Of a stretch of 64,000 bases of DNA, positions 20,193 through 33,496 are shown piece after piece. Location: assembly GCA_009869945.1 (NCBI GenBank), contig WIXG01000161.1, positions 1 through 64,000 on the forward strand, in the 5' to 3' direction. How positions within the stretch are numbered: the stretch's first letter is position 1; every line of letters begins with the position of its first letter. Source of the stretch: Mesaphorura yosii (taxonomy: Eukaryota > Arthropoda > Collembola > Poduromorpha > Tullbergiidae). The notes below the pieces were generated by a model. That model saw only the letters and a list, made by a program, of their open reading frames with translations. It was not told the origin of the DNA and searched no databases. Position numbers and translations under genes: made by a program.

Positions 20193-23100
20193 TCAAAGGT
20201 TGTCATTCGAAAATTCGACCTGGTAGGAACGCCGATGCCGGTATAGCTTCCACGATGAACTCGAAGGCTGTTGGTTATGGACGTATACACCCGTAGCCGT
20301 CGTCGTGGGTTTGGTCGCCATCGTTCTTGTGTCACAGCACAAAATACCTGCCATTTATTTACATATGGTTAGATTGAGTTAATGCTCGTGCCACTCGGAT
20401 GAGTCACTTATTACTCTCACCTTGCAAGCACGGGAACTTAACTTTGAGTCTCTCCAGCACCTTCCGGTGCAAGATCACAAGCAGAAAGAACGCAATGTCC
20501 GGCACCATGAAGAGCAGTTCGATGAGCGTGCCGTACCAGGTCAAGTACGAGCCATTGATTTGGAGGACAAGCAGCACAATACGAAGAATCCAGATTGGAC
20601 CAGTCATGAGGAATAATTTGGTGAAAAGCTTGAACCTGCAATATATCGAAACATGATCATGAGCAAGTGACACGTGGAGCCGCAGGGAGACAAGACGAAG
20701 ATCAAAATTCGAAACATGAAAGCGAAAGCATGGAACATGTTGTTCAGGAAAATTATAAATTGGATCTCATCAAACAACTTTCTCCTTTCAAATCTGCCCG
20801 GCGTACTAAATTGCTACTTATTAAGCATTTTGGGCCTTGGCTTTGTAGTCTGTAAGTGTAAACGCGAGTTGTTTGTGACAGAGATGATGAAATGAACCTC
20901 CGGGGAGTCGTTCGCAACATCGCTCTAGAGTCGCAACGTTTCATTTTATTTTGCTTTTCTGCATATTCCAGGAGCCATGAACCGTAAGCTTATGTCTATT
21001 GTCGGAAACGAAGTTTTAAAATGAAAAATGAATTTTTCACCTAAAATAAGTCGACTAAAACCTGGATGGCGAATCATATTACTAGCGAAATGCATTGTTA
21101 AATGGGACCTGCTTGATCCTAGTAATTCACCACACAGAAAAGCCATCCGCGGAATGCCGGGTCACGTATCACATTTTCGTCTCTGAGTTTTTAATCCATG
21201 CCCATTACGTAAGCCCCAAAATAACTGGATTCGCGGATTTATGCAAAGCATAAAATCTATGACGTGATTTGGATTTTTGTCTAATGCAAGAGTTATGCGC
21301 ATTACGTAGGCATGCGGCATTAGTTTAATGACACTTACGATTCTCTCTCCACATGGCTTCGCTGAAGGATACGAAGCGATGCATTTCGGAGCCCACGAAT
21401 GATTATCACCGTCCGAGTAAAGAGGAGCAGATTTACTCCGATGAGGACCACAACGGGCCCCGACATGTAGAAGATGGTGCTGTAGTCGTAAATTATGCAA
21501 TGATGAAGTGGGATGGGCGACCTGCGAACAGGTACATCAAAGATGCAATAAGAAAGAGTTCAGACTTCAAAGGAAATCAAAGATTTGCGTGTGATAGCTC
21601 ACTTATTGTTGAGGTTGCCCATAAACCACCCGCAGAATATGATGAGTACTGGCACGGACCACGAAAAGAGAATATAGAATGGGAATCGTTTTGCACTACT
21701 TTGCAGATTTGGCTCCAGCTTCCTATTAAATAGACTGGAATTATTAACATGACGAAGAAGTGAACATGAAAGAAAAGAAAGAGAACACAACTGTTAAAGT
21801 CGAGCACTTGTGAACTAAGAACATCCGCGTATGTTTGTTTACGAACCGAAACGCATAAAACAGGTCGAAATTGATGGAGGTCATCCAGCACAGGGTGGAC
21901 AGATACAAGAACTTTTGCACAAAGTCGAAGAAATTGCAGCCGACCTTGCCCGGGTCATCATTAACGATCAGAATGAAGACGCCAGCCACAACGTTGAGGA
22001 GTGCCGATGTGATGAGGTACGAGAAGAAGACCCAGCCGTGTATATTCTTCTGAATTATTGTGACGTTCACGACGGCGGCCACGGCGAGGAAGCCAGAAAT
22101 GGCCCACCAACTCACGCCCATGAGAGTTGCGTATGAATCTGCGTCCTGCTTAATAGTTCATTCATTTGCACCTCTGTATTCAGAATTGATCAGTTATCCA
22201 GTACTTACCTCGATGTCGTCACCAATATAAAAGACAATCACTATATCGTCGTTAGCTGACGCGCCAAACTCTCCGTACGGTTGGTCACGCTTGTGGTTCA
22301 GGTCCAGATTTGCGTTTCTCAGTTCTCTAGAGCAGATACCACCAAAATTGTAGACGTGTTCGATGCAAAATTCCGTGGCTGGTATCGATTTCCAGGTGCC
22401 TCGCAAAAATACGCCTTCGTTGGACTCATAATTAAGGACCAGTGACGGTTTCATGGAAGCGTGAGTAGAAACATGAAACCTGTAAGAAATATGTCAAGAT
22501 TGATTTTCAAACTTTTGAGATGGATTTAATGTGTGAAACATATTTCATAATTTCAAACGGCTCGTCATGCATATTTTGTTCTCACCTCGTCGCGTACTGA
22601 AACCAACAAGACTGACTCGTGAAGTTCTTGATCGCCAAATTTCGGTCACTTCTGTTCCTGATTATCTCATACAGCCAGTTGTCGGCTAGGCGGTAAGAAG
22701 TATTAGCTTCCATATACTGTCTCCATGGAGACGCCCACGAAAGAATTGCCTCTGCTGGCGCGGCGCTGTGCATTTGCGTATGTGTATGCTCGCGTGATCC
22801 CCTTGCCAGGAAGCGATTCCTTTTCGCCCAGTTCCTGCTCCTTGTTCGGCTTTTTACATAATTTTCACGAATCCGTACGCATTGATTGTAATTGATATCA
22901 AACGCATACTCAAGTCCACAACATTTGTTTAGTGTCGGGATTCTGACAAGGACAAGAATCTCCACGTCCGATGACTGAATTTCCTGTGACCCGATTCTAT
23001 CCACACAGAAATCTGTTGTCGGGTATAAATCGTGTGATCCGAGTCGCAGGAATCCCGTGTTGGCTGACAGATTCGAGTGAAGCTCTTGTAATGAGATTGT

Positions 23101-23572
23101 CACTCGGTTCATTGCGTGTTGACATGCATCAGCAGCGTCAGCGCTTGGCGTGTCAAGTGGATGCGGCGAAGCGGATGGCAGAAGAATTTCATTTAGCCTG
23201 CAATATTTCATTTCCATTTCATCCACCACGGTGACACCACGGTGACAATAACAATGAATATTAAATCGCATATTCACACGCTCCAGTTTGAGAATGACAT
23301 ACAAAATTGAAGAACTAATGTACGACGTACCTGAATCGGTTATAAAGCAGTTCTGGAAATTCTTGCATTTGACGGTCTTCATTAACGAGAAAGACAGGAT
23401 TTTTGCAATGGGCACAATCTTCAGAAGTGAGGTACGCCTGCCCTTGATATTCGCAGCATTTTCTCAATGAAGCCTGGCTCAAGCCATTGAATTCACCAGA
23501 AACAAAACGGACAAGGCACAAGAAAAATGTTCCTATGACTAGGAACGTTAAGGTTTTGGACAAATATCGCAT
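20193..23572 (-). CDS. Methuselah-like class B G-protein-coupled receptor
   Basis: Eight exons on the minus strand (23572-23331, 23197-22586, 22479-22209, 22145-21847, 21734-21603, 21521-21339, 20635-20421, 20347-20193) join in phase to 702 aa. A signal peptide (MRYLSKTLTFLVIGTFFLCL...) precedes an ectodomain with two Cys-Cys modules, LRKCCEYQGQAYL near residue 40 and NKCCGLEYAFDINYNQC further on. The seven membrane segments can all be placed: TM1 VSWWAISGFLAVAAVVNV, TM2 GWVFFSYLITSALLNVVAG, TM3 LSTLCWMTSINFDLFYAF, TM4 FPFYILFSWSVPVLIIF, TM5 FYMSGPVVVLIGVNLL, TM6 TKLFLMTGPIWILRIVLLV, TM7 GTLIELLFMVPDIAFFL. The Thr/Ser-rich tail is cytoplasmic. Insect Methuselah relatives act in stress resistance, ageing and synaptic function; the ligand here is unknown. 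The exon 4 donor is GTTCGT, which is non-consensus but phase-consistent. Confidence 0.88.
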
Positions 23573-25756
23573 TTTAACCAGCCACAAGTTGCATTTTACA
23601 ATGCACTACAGCAATACACTGATTAAAGCCATTCACGCTGCAGATTAAGCCAATTTACTGCTCACATCCATAGACTCGCAGAATTGCCCTTTATGAACTG
23701 ATTCAATTAAAATGAGAATGGTGCTGTTAATGAGAAAAGTTCTGCTCCAACCACAAACACTCAGGCTGAACAAGTTAAGCAGAAGTGATTCACAAACGCC
23801 GGTTTCATATTTCGAGAGTCGCAATTGCAACTGAACTTAACGCGATGGGATGCAACTAGAGAATGAGTCCATATGAAAGCATCCACCGTTCTTGGGAATT
23901 TCCAACGGAAGGATTTCCAGCGAAAGAGAAGGGGACGCGACGCAGTAAAATGAAGAAATGGTTCCGCAGCGCTCGCAGGCCAGAGCCATACTCTACTCCA
24001 CGGTCCCTGTTTCCCGTTTCGCCTTTTCCAGAAACCGGAGTCCGAAAGAACATCTTGGAAAAGTAATTCTTCCCTTTCCTGTTGAGCTGCTCTCATTCAT
24101 GCAGGGCCTTGTTTACGTCAACAAGTTGCTTTCTTTTCTTCATCCGCTTCCGAGTGACGCATTTTCACTCTAGAGTTTACGTTCCCAGACAGACGCAAAT
24201 GCCATGCAATTGCGATTTGATTCTCAAAACAGATAAGAGCCGGCTTTCGTTGTGCCCACGCTGTGAATTCACCTGCAAAAAACCGACGGCATTAACCCGA
24301 ATTTTCCAAATTAGGAAGTGCTTACGAATGCTGAAGACCGGTGCTATATGCAATAGAGCCTACAATCGAGCGTGCACTAACATACCAAGAATGTGTACAT
24401 TCAACTCTGAATACCTTCACAAATGAAATGAGTCAAGATCAAGACTGTTTAATTCGCTGCAGATTGCGTAGAAATGCTTTTACAATTGTAATTAGCATCT
24501 TGTGAGCAGATCGCGGAGACTAAGATTTCTCATCAAAGGCCATTTCACTTTCACTCACTTTCTTCCAGCTTCTATTCCATTCCCACGATAAACATTTCCG
24601 CAATCTGCCTCTAGTTTTCTGCTATATACTAAGTTAGACATTTTGATTCTCACACCCATTACTCATCAGCTCATCGTGACTATTTTTTATATAATGTTGC
24701 GAATTAAATGCAGAATCTGGCAGCTCGTGATAATCCGAAACCACCCATTCTGGGCGCGTCTGTGACGTGAATGGATGCATGCACTGTAACCCTACGCCCG
24801 TAAACATGGCCGCGTAGCCTAGTTTTGCCTTCGACGAAATTTGCATACTATTCTCTAAATATCACACGTCAAATTAACCGAATCGTTCTTATTAAGACTG
24901 ATGAAACTGACGGGTGGGAGTTTCAAAGCCCAATTTGTGCTGCTGCATGCTGCTTGTAAAAGCCCAGCGTACAAGAAAAATAGGCTCAATTTACATGATT
25001 TTGTGACCTTTAACGATTCTTTATTGTGTTAAGCTACGAATTGGCTTAGACTCGCAAGCTGTGCTGTACGCATCCAGGTTGTGTTTCGTATGGTTTGGTG
25101 CGATATCTTCAATTAATCAGTCATGTGCTAAATAGGGTCAGAATACGATCGCAAGAATATTGTACTGCAATCGAAGAACTGTACAAGACCTATGATACAT
25201 TGAGAGATTTCTTGAGCTTCTTACGGCTTTCTGGCATGCTAGAAAAACGTCTCAACAGGAATTGTAAAATGCCATACTACAAGCTTTCAATGGGCGTGTT
25301 TCGCTTCGCATTTAGAAATTTAGCACTTACCTGGCGCAACAAAAGCGAAAAAGCGAAAATATTCTTCAAGAAACTGGAACTTAAGGAGCAAAAGCGAAGA
25401 CGTGCGATCAGAATTGCAAATCGCTCATTAGCCGATTGCAAAATGGTTAAATGCTCTAAACACGGAGCACGAGTAATTAGAAGATTACCTTTACGGCTTT
25501 CCTGCCGACGACTTCAGTTAGAGCCTGGCTGGTTCTTGTTGATACCAGTTAACAGAATGCAAAGTATGGTCATTATGCAAGAGAGGATGAATACGAATGA
25601 AGTGTAATTCCTCCTGATGTCTCAACATTTCTTAACTTGGCTGCAGCATGTAGCTGCCAAGTATTTCAGTGGAACGGTAAATTACGCTTGGCGAACGAAT
25701 TTACTGAGTGTTCATGATTTGAATCTGTGAGCCCCACCCCGTGCCACCTGGACGCA
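23573..25756. other. Intergenic region with no convincing gene
   Basis: About 2.2 kb between the divergent Methuselah-like and CD36 genes. The longest frame (25095-25607, +) opens without ATG; its first ATG is at about 25236, leaving 123 basic residues with no recognisable family. The stretch probably holds the promoters of both neighbours. Confidence 0.4.
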
Positions 25757-27734
25757 ATGATTAACCGAGTGCCCTCTTATCTGGCGCTGGTGCTGCTGAT
25801 CCAAATCTGGAGCTGTGGAGCAGACGATTTCCCGAAAGGATTCCTCGAATCCGTCGTGCAAAGCGTAAGCCGTTTGAAAATGCTGTAGACCATCTTCACA
25901 TAGGGATTGTCTAGAAGTTTTCGTTTCGGGATCATGTTTAGGATGTGGTGAAGGATAGGCTCAACAGCCGCTGGAAGTGGGAAGTTTGGGATGTGGTTCC
26001 CGGGACTCACGTCTACAATATTTACGTGTTCAACCTGACGAATCCGACAGAGTTTGAGAATGGGGCGAAACCAGTTTTGGCGCAGATGGGGCCATACTCG
26101 TACATGTAAGCCACAATCTGGCTCATGTGATGTATGTAATTGAATTACATATCCATTGATTGTACTGATTGTATTTCATTGGCCGTGTCAAGTGAGCATC
26201 GTACGAAATTTGACGAAAGTGTAAATCTGGACTTGACTGTCAACTACGAGCGGAACTTCACATATACCTTTGATCCGAAAAAGTCGAAGGGAAACGAGGA
26301 TGATTTAGTCACGGTTATCAATGTGCCCTTTGTGGTAATGCCGCCATTGCAGTACGCTTTTTTAAAGTGTCTTCAATAAGGCATCTAATCTCAATTATTC
26401 ACAGATTTTCAGTGAACTCGCGGCTGGCCATGGGAGGGATGGACTCATGGCCATCAACAGGCTTGCGCAAGCTGGCGAACGACTAACCAAGTCGAGCATC
26501 AAAGTAGGAGATTTGATCTTCAACGGAATGGACGTGAGAATGTACGAGCCGTACTTAAATTTAATGGGAGACCAAAATTCATGGTTGGTGCAGGAGTTCG
26601 CTACTGGAAGCTATGGAGTGCTGAAAGTCGTAAGATGCAAAATCTACCCCATTGTTTTCTTCAATTTGACTTATCTAATGCGTAACGCACTATCAGAAAC
26701 GCGGAGCTAACGAAGGCCCCTACACAGTCGACGGAGGGTTGACGGACCAGTCGCGGTCCGGAATGATTATAAGGTGGAACAAAAGCCACGTTCTGCCCTG
26801 GTGGTCGGGCCCAACCTGTAATGCAATAAACGGGACGGACGGAACTGTATATCCGCCATTTGTGAGCAAGAACGATATCCTCAACATATTTGACGTTGAC
26901 TTATGCCGGTCCATCCAATTTGACTACGTGAGCGAAGATACGTTCCGAGGCACTGTAGACGAGTACAGGTTTAAATTGCTTGACGATTTGCTGGAGGATC
27001 CTCGCATTGCGAAGAAAAACCTCTGTTTCTGTAACTTGACTTTGCCGGGAGGAGGCGGAGGAAAAGTACCGGAAGACTGCTTGAAGACTGGAGTGCTTGA
27101 CGTGTCCGCCTGTCAAATGGGTAACATTCACTCAAGAAAACTGTGACTGTATTCTTTGTCGATGCTGATTTGACTGTATTTCAGGCGCCCCGTACGTTAT
27201 TTCATTTCCACATTTTACAAGAGCGAGTCCTGAGTACCTCAATTCAGTGGTTGGACTGAAGCCTGATCCAAAACTCTATGGGACGTTTTTGGAAATTCAG
27301 CCGGTATGTGTTGCTGCCCACAGCTTTCCAAAAGGTATGTCTTTCTCAACTTGTAGACTACAATCACGTTTTATCTTTAGAGACTTGGTGTAATCATTTC
27401 TTATTCCAAAAAACTTCAATGGAATCTTCACCTAAAACCTATCGCGAACGTGCCCGTGTTGAGTAACATCAAACCGATGGTTATGCCTGTTTTATGGAAT
27501 GACGATGTAAGAATTACACATGCGACCAATTAGTCTGCAGAATCCCTACCAGTGAAATTACATGCTCCTATGTTCACAATTTAGGAATTTCAGTTGGATC
27601 CTGACAAGGCAGATTTGTTGGTTGCTGAAATTGCGAACGAGGAAGGTGGTCCTGGTTCTGGAGTATCGTTGGTCCTCTGTTATGGAGTCGTGCAGCTATT
27701 TTTAGTTTTTATTGCCTTGCTAAATGTTTATTAG
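25757..27734 (+). CDS. CD36-family scavenger receptor (SCARB/croquemort-like)
   Basis: Eight exons (25757-25864, 25942-26105, 26193-26334, 26405-26629, 26697-27120, 27185-27303, 27381-27506, 27585-27734) join in phase to 485 aa, a normal family length. An N-terminal membrane segment (SYLALVLLIQIW) and a C-terminal one (LVLCYGVVQLFLVFIALLNVY) flank a large extracellular domain. Hallmarks are VYNIYVFNLTNPTEF, AQMGPYSY, TYTFDPKKSKG, RDGLMAINRLAQAG, the cysteine-rich LCFCNLTLPGG...DCLKTG...ACQMGAPYVISFPHF region and PMVMPVLW. CD36 proteins bind lipids, lipoproteins or cell debris; insect members include croquemort, NinaD/Santa-maria and the SNMPs. Subfamily was not resolved. A polyadenylation signal AATAAA lies at 27930-27935. 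Confidence 0.92.
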
Positions 27735-28770
27735 CCCGTGGTGCTATGCTGTCATGAAAGTAGTTGTGATTCTTCTTTGTCTTCCTTATCTCCTCCAGTT
27801 GGTTTACTTTAATGGTAATTAAATCCTGTTCCGCCAACGCAAGCCTCCAGCAGTCTGCTCCGTCTTCATCTTCTTTAATTGGTCTGCCAAATTGCGGAAC
27901 CTTGAAACCTGTGCCTGTGATGGATATCCAATAAAAACTTAATTATTCGTGTTTACACGCATTCCAATCTAATTTGGGTCTTTGCCTGAGTTTTTCACAC
28001 GTCAAATGAAAATGAATTGCTAGCCATCAGCCTCCCAATTTGATCATCTGCTGTGTTGTGTTATGACATTTGCAGCGACGCCCATTGAATCATCGTCACG
28101 CCAAGGAATCACTCTCACGTTAAATACGACGCACCACATCGTGGCTCGCAAGCGTAAGCCGTCAATTATGGCCGATTCCTTTTCCGTCTTTGCCTGGGGT
28201 CCATAAAAAGCCAATAAAGTTCAAAATACGTCGAGTGTAAATATAAATTACTTGCTTGATTGAGATGCTGAAGCCCGAATACGCGAGTTAAGTCAGAGCA
28301 ATCAGACGGCCAGACAGGGAGCTTCAACGCTTATGATCTTCATCTTCCTACATCATCTTCATTCACGAGCCCGTCTTGTCGGTCTTGTGTCATCTCAAAG
28401 CGAAAGATACACTTGCACTTTTTTCTTTGCCCAAGGCCAATTCGCCAATTCCATGTTTAATCCACCATCCACCTTATAAGCACTTGCTTGCCGTGAGACA
28501 GTGAGATTATGGTCTTGCGTTCTTTGCGTCTCAAGTCTCGTCTTGGGATGAGATTAAGGATTTTGCAGAAAAACCGACGATAAAATAATAAGTTGGAGAC
28601 ACGAGTCTTTCGCTAACCTTACTGGGCGAGGGTGAAGAAGAATTGAAGAATGAGGGTCCATTAATTGTTTGTGAGCCATTCAAGCAGAAGTGAAGCACTT
28701 TTAAACTTCACCTGCGACTGTGAGGTTCAACCGAGCAGTGCCTTCTGTTAAGAAGAGGACGCCTTTCAAA
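27735..28770. other. Intergenic region, only a polyadenylation signal seen
   Basis: About 1.0 kb. AATAAA at 27930-27935 serves the CD36 gene. A TATAAG-like stretch near 28477 is about 290 bp from the next start codon and is not clearly a promoter. No gene was recognised. Confidence 0.4.
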
Positions 28771-30513
28771 ATGGGAAAAATCAGCAGGACAACAGCAGTA
28801 AGTAAATTCAGGCGTTAAGCAACACATTATTGGTTCGGTCGCTCAGTGAAAAGTCTCGATGCACTTTATTCTTCAGATCTGCGCAGTTCAATTGCTCCTA
28901 ATCACCTCCTCCCTCGGAGCTCCGCAGTCGAAACCGAAATCACAGCCCCAGCCCCAGCCGAAGCAGCCAGTTCGGACACACCGATCACTGCCTTCCGTAT
29001 CCAACGATCATTACCAGGAACTGGCTTCTGATGGAACTTACAGGTAAGGCTTTTGAAATTTTTGAAATTCGTACATTTCAGCTAAATATCATCGTCATCA
29101 CAGGGTAGTGTCAGAGTCAATGCCATTCACATGCATATCACATTTCATTTCGCAATTCGCATGTCACTCTGCGTCGCGTGAACACGAAGGAAATGTAAAT
29201 TTTTCTTGTAACTCTTTTCTCTACGCGCATCAACACAACAATAGCAAAGCAATTCGCGTTCGTTCAACTCCATTGCGCTACGCTGCAGTGATAATTTTTC
29301 AGCGTAAACTTTTCAGACTCAAAGAATGCACGATTAGCGTGATGATGATTTGCATGATTACCATTCTTGCGAGAACGATGCAATGGGCAGCATCACTTGT
29401 CTTGCATTCGGACTACAATGTTCAAAAATTAAGACACTCACTTCCGCTTGGGCTTGTTTCAGATACGCCTACACTGGAGTAAACACCTACCACGCAGAAA
29501 AACGCCTGGCTGATGGGACGGTGGAAGGCGAGACGCTTGTCGTGCGTCCGGACGGTGTTCCAGTAAAAGTTCATTATTTCGCCGATAATTTCGGCTACAG
29601 ACCACAAACAGAAGTTTTGTACTCGGAAAGAATTATTTCTGAACCACAACGCAAATCAAGAGTCCTCGCCCCCGATGTTGTGTACAACGTTGATCATGAC
29701 ACGGCTGTGGTGCATCGAGCTGAACCGACTGTGTTGTTGGGTACGTTCTTCTTAATTACGTTAATGCCTATGGCTGCTCACTATTCATATTATGATCGAT
29801 CTAATGCAGCTCCACCACCTCCTGGACCACCACCATCTCATCCAGTAGTCCACACAAAAGAAGTGCATCACGTGCCCGTACCCGTCCACGACCCGACAAG
29901 AGGAGACGGATCCATCAACGTAAGACTTGATGGAAGCCACATTTCAATTGGTGACAACGGTCGCAGTGGGTTAGGCGGTTCTGGTCATGTTGCAGCAGCG
30001 TCGCCTTCCATAACAGCCATTGTTGGCCCAGGTGGTCACGCAGAACTTCGCCCAGAAACCATTGCCCGATCCGGGCATGGCGGTACGGCTTTGTCCAACC
30101 CAACGGTTAACGCAATCGTCGGCGCAGGCGGGTCCGCCGTAGTTGCACCATCGTCACGAGCGTACAACGACGACGACGGATTACGAGTGCTCGTCCCACC
30201 ACCACCTCCTCCGCCACAGGTTGTTGCAACCAGAACGTCACGATTGTATGATCCTCCGCCACCACCGCCTCCAGTACAAACTGTCGTCCATCATCACAGC
30301 GCACCGCCACCGCAAGAGGTTCACGTTATCCACCCCGCGCGAGCTCCTCCAGCACCTGCCGTCGTTGGGCCGGCCACAGTTCGAGGAGTTCCACCGGTCG
30401 TGGTTGTGCCACCGAGTTCCAAGTACTCGTACACGTACTCATACAGCGCCCCTGACGGGAAGCATCCACATCGAGATAATTCCGCCTTCGTTGCAGTGAA
30501 TGTCAATCATTAA
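28771..30513 (+). CDS. RR-like cuticular protein with proline-rich C-terminus
   Basis: Exons 28771-28797, 28877-29043, 29463-29740 and 29810-30513 give about 391 aa. The N-terminus (MGKISRTTAICAVQLLLITSSLGAP) is a signal peptide. The segment from SNDHYQELASDGTYRYAYTG through YHAEKRLADGTVEGE, VRPDGVPVKVHYFADNFGY resembles the Rebers-Riddiford chitin-binding domain (about residues 52-115), though it is atypical. A Gly-rich region follows, with the repeated phrase IVG(A/P)GG, then proline runs (VPPPPPPPQVV, YDPPPPPPPVQ) and a Tyr/Ser tail. The first exon is a short signal-peptide start, a feature of several secreted-protein genes here. The 69-bp third intron is stop-free in frame. It is probably a structural exoskeleton component. 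Confidence 0.75.
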
Positions 30514-30720
30514 TCACCGTGCAATTAATTACGTAATAATCCACAGGCATTAAAATGTGGCTGGTGTAACCAAATCTTTGCCTACTTGCAGGTTTATTCG
30601 CAGAGTCTCATCTTTGCAGAGTAAAATTAAATCTTGAGTCTTTGACATGCCGCTAAATTTATTCTAAACTCAATTTCAAATGACAGCTTTTCTAAAGTTG
30701 CTGCGTCATGATGGACAAGG

Positions 30721-33496
30721 TTACGGTGTTAGCAAAAGTCTTCCTATCGTGGTCGCGGTCAGGAACACAAATACCGTGTGAGCACAAGCATTCGTCGCAT
30801 CTACACTGGACGTTGTGGCGGCCGCCGTGGTCGTTGTCACAGTCGTGGTTGTATAAGTAGAGGTCGTCATCGGATTCGTTGTCGTAGTTGGCGGTGCAAG
30901 GAAGTCGTACACCGTAACTCCTAGATTCGGTGTGTCACGGAAGACAATTACCTCAGATGGTGTGTACTGCTCGAAGATTGTAATCTGGAGTAGGAAATAA
31001 GAGCTTGAGATCGAGAAAAAATTGGCTCATGCGCAATTTCTGAACTTGAGCCCGTACCGTGTTGGTTCCTCTTTTGAGAAACGGTGCTGCCACGTACGTC
31101 GTAGTCGCTGGTCCACCCTTGAAATATCTGCCCATGTTGAAGCCATTGATGAATACCACTCCTTTATGCCAATGCGACATGTCCAGGAAGGTATCCTGTG
31201 GATCTCCATCAATTTCGAAGGTGGTCTGAGTCAATATTGGGCCAGTCGGAAGATTTGGACGAGTGAAGGGTTTCCATCCCGTTAAACTGTTTGTGAAATA
31301 CCCCGTACAAATATAGTTTTATGTTTACAGTTTGGTGATTGTACCTGTTAATCCAACTTTTCTTAAATTCCATCGGTATTATCTCAAATTCCGATATCCG
31401 ACGGCCATCGATTTCCACTGTGCCCTCGTGAAGTCCCTTCTGATAAAGAAAATCGCCCGGACCACCGAAGTTCACTCGTCCCATGTTTTCAACCAGTAAG
31501 TCAATTGTGCGAACTTGTGTGGACGGCAGAGACAATGTGAGTATCTGGCTCCTGTTTGAGAATATCTTCTTCTTTGCCGAATATTAACTTCAGATTGGTG
31601 AAGTCTGTTACCTTTTGACCCAGTAGCCAAAATCCTGCAGGATATTCCCAATACTTTCTAACGGTTTGCTCTGCACAACTCCGTCGACCAGAAGAGTCGC
31701 CATGTCGCGCACTTTGCCAATCTTTAAAATAAAATCTCTCCATTAAAAACTTGTTAAGTTAATATCATTTCAGACAGTCTTACCTTCACAGTTGATCCAC
31801 TTCCAATTGACTGTCCATGGATTCTATATAAAATGTACCCGAAGCTTTGGCCACTGCAGTTGTTGATTTGAAGCATTTCCATTGACGTAGGCTCATCGGA
31901 CTTGACCTTCAGATCTGTTGGAATTAGGTCCAGCAAATCTTCCAGGGTTAGGTAGGTTTGTGTTTCAAGATATGGGTACACAATTTTTTTATTTTCCTGT
32001 GGAAGCTCTGGTCTGCTCAGTTTTACGGGGGCGAATTCTTCAGTAATATTGTACACGACAAAGTACTTGTCAGTGTAGTCGCCAGCTTCAGATAAGGGAG
32101 CATTGTAGTCATAACTACTGATATCCGGCGCATAATATGGCAGAAGGGGTTCCAAGCCTGTCGCGGCAGGTATTGAATTCGCGCCTGCCAAGAACCCATA
32201 ACTTGTGCCCCCATGAAACATGTAGAAATTAATGGACCCGTCGTATTCCTCGAGAACAGTTCGCATCACGTTCGTAAACACTAAAACAATAGCATTTTTC
32301 TTCATTAAGCCCCACCAAGGGAATCTTATCTTGGGGGTATAATTTTACTTGAAAGGCTCGTTGACCAATGAAATGGGTCCAGGACATGATCGAACCACCC
32401 CGCCCAATATTCTGCAATGAAGATTGGCTTGTCTGGCTGGTATATGAGGAGCTGATCCAACTGATTTTTGGCTCTTGTGAAGAAATTCGCTGCTTGAAGT
32501 ACTCCCGGAATCGCCCCTTTGTCACCGCCAGCAATTGGCGAATCACAGGTGAAGAACAATTCACGCAGTCCATTTTCCTCAAAGGTGTCTTTGATGAATT
32601 TTAGATGTGAAGTGTCCTGACTTCCAAAAGCGCCGTATTCATTTTCAATCTGCAGAGAAATTACAAGTGAACATTGGTTCAGGTCAGCATTGCAGAGTTC
32701 GGAATTGTGTTTGGGTTTCACTGTGTAATTTAAGACAAAAGCACTGGAATGTACCTGGATCATAATGACTGGCCCACCGTTACTCCATTGCAAGTCGACA
32801 AATTGAGGAATTAGATGATCCAGATAAATTTTCACACGGGTTTGGTACGCAAAATTTGAAACACGCATCGCGATGTCGGGTTCACGTAAAAGCCAGCTGG
32901 AAATGATAAAACGTGAGGAAGAATGAATATATCAACTACAGATGGTCAAAGATTCCCCCGCCGGAGTGTACCTTGGAAGTCCTCCAAAGTCCCACTCAGC
33001 ACAAATATACGGGCCTGGTCGCAGTATGACAAGCAAGTCCTCTTCCTTCGCCATCTCAATGTATGCACGAAGATCGAGAAACATCGACATGTCATGGTCA
33101 CCCGCTCCAAAATCGTACACGCCTCTTTGTGGTTCGTGGAGATTCCATGGGATGTACGTGTCTAATGCGATTATTCCGGCAGCACGGGCTCTCCGCATGC
33201 GATCACGCCAGTATTCCGGATGGACACGAAAATAGTGGATAGAAGCGCTGAAGATCCGAATCGGTTTGCCATTGAGTCTATGAAACAGCAAATAAAAGCA
33301 CGGACTCGAATAAACAATTTCAGCACGAATTAATTTGTAAAATGAACCGGAATCCCTCTGCGATGCTGTTAGCCGTGAGCCCGGACTTGATTCCGCCTTC
33401 AGTGTAGTATTCGTACACGGTTTGAAGTTCTTGGGGACTGGATGGCGACGAGCAGAGAATGACCAGAAGACCAAGCTGAATGAAGCGAAGCATCAT
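30721..33496 (-). CDS. Beta-galactosidase (GH35), possibly GPI-anchored
   Basis: Nine exons on the minus strand (33496-33348, 33277-32972, 32896-32755, 32649-32349, 32280-31784, 31721-31612, 31551-31345, 31286-31058, 30984-30721) give 734 aa. GH35 enzymes remove terminal beta-linked galactose. After a signal peptide the sequence reads YEYYTEGGIKSGL, then FSASIHYFRVHPEYWRDRMR, PWNLHEPQRGVYDF, and QIENEYG with Glu203 as expected acid/base. FIAEYWAGWFDH follows, with Glu279 as expected nucleophile. The jelly-roll end (VVFINGFNMGRYF) is also present. Unusually, the protein ends with a Thr-rich stalk (TTTTNPMTTSTYTTTT...) and a hydrophobic tail, as in GPI-anchored proteins. A minus-strand AATAAA lies at 30663-30658. 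The exon 1 donor GTTCAT is non-consensus but restores GFRLNGKPIRIF. Confidence 0.92.

Noticed and set aside
25095..25607. Plus-strand 170-codon open frame of basic composition
   Set aside because: It opens without ATG, the first ATG leaves about 123 residues, and no domain, splice partner or promoter supports it.
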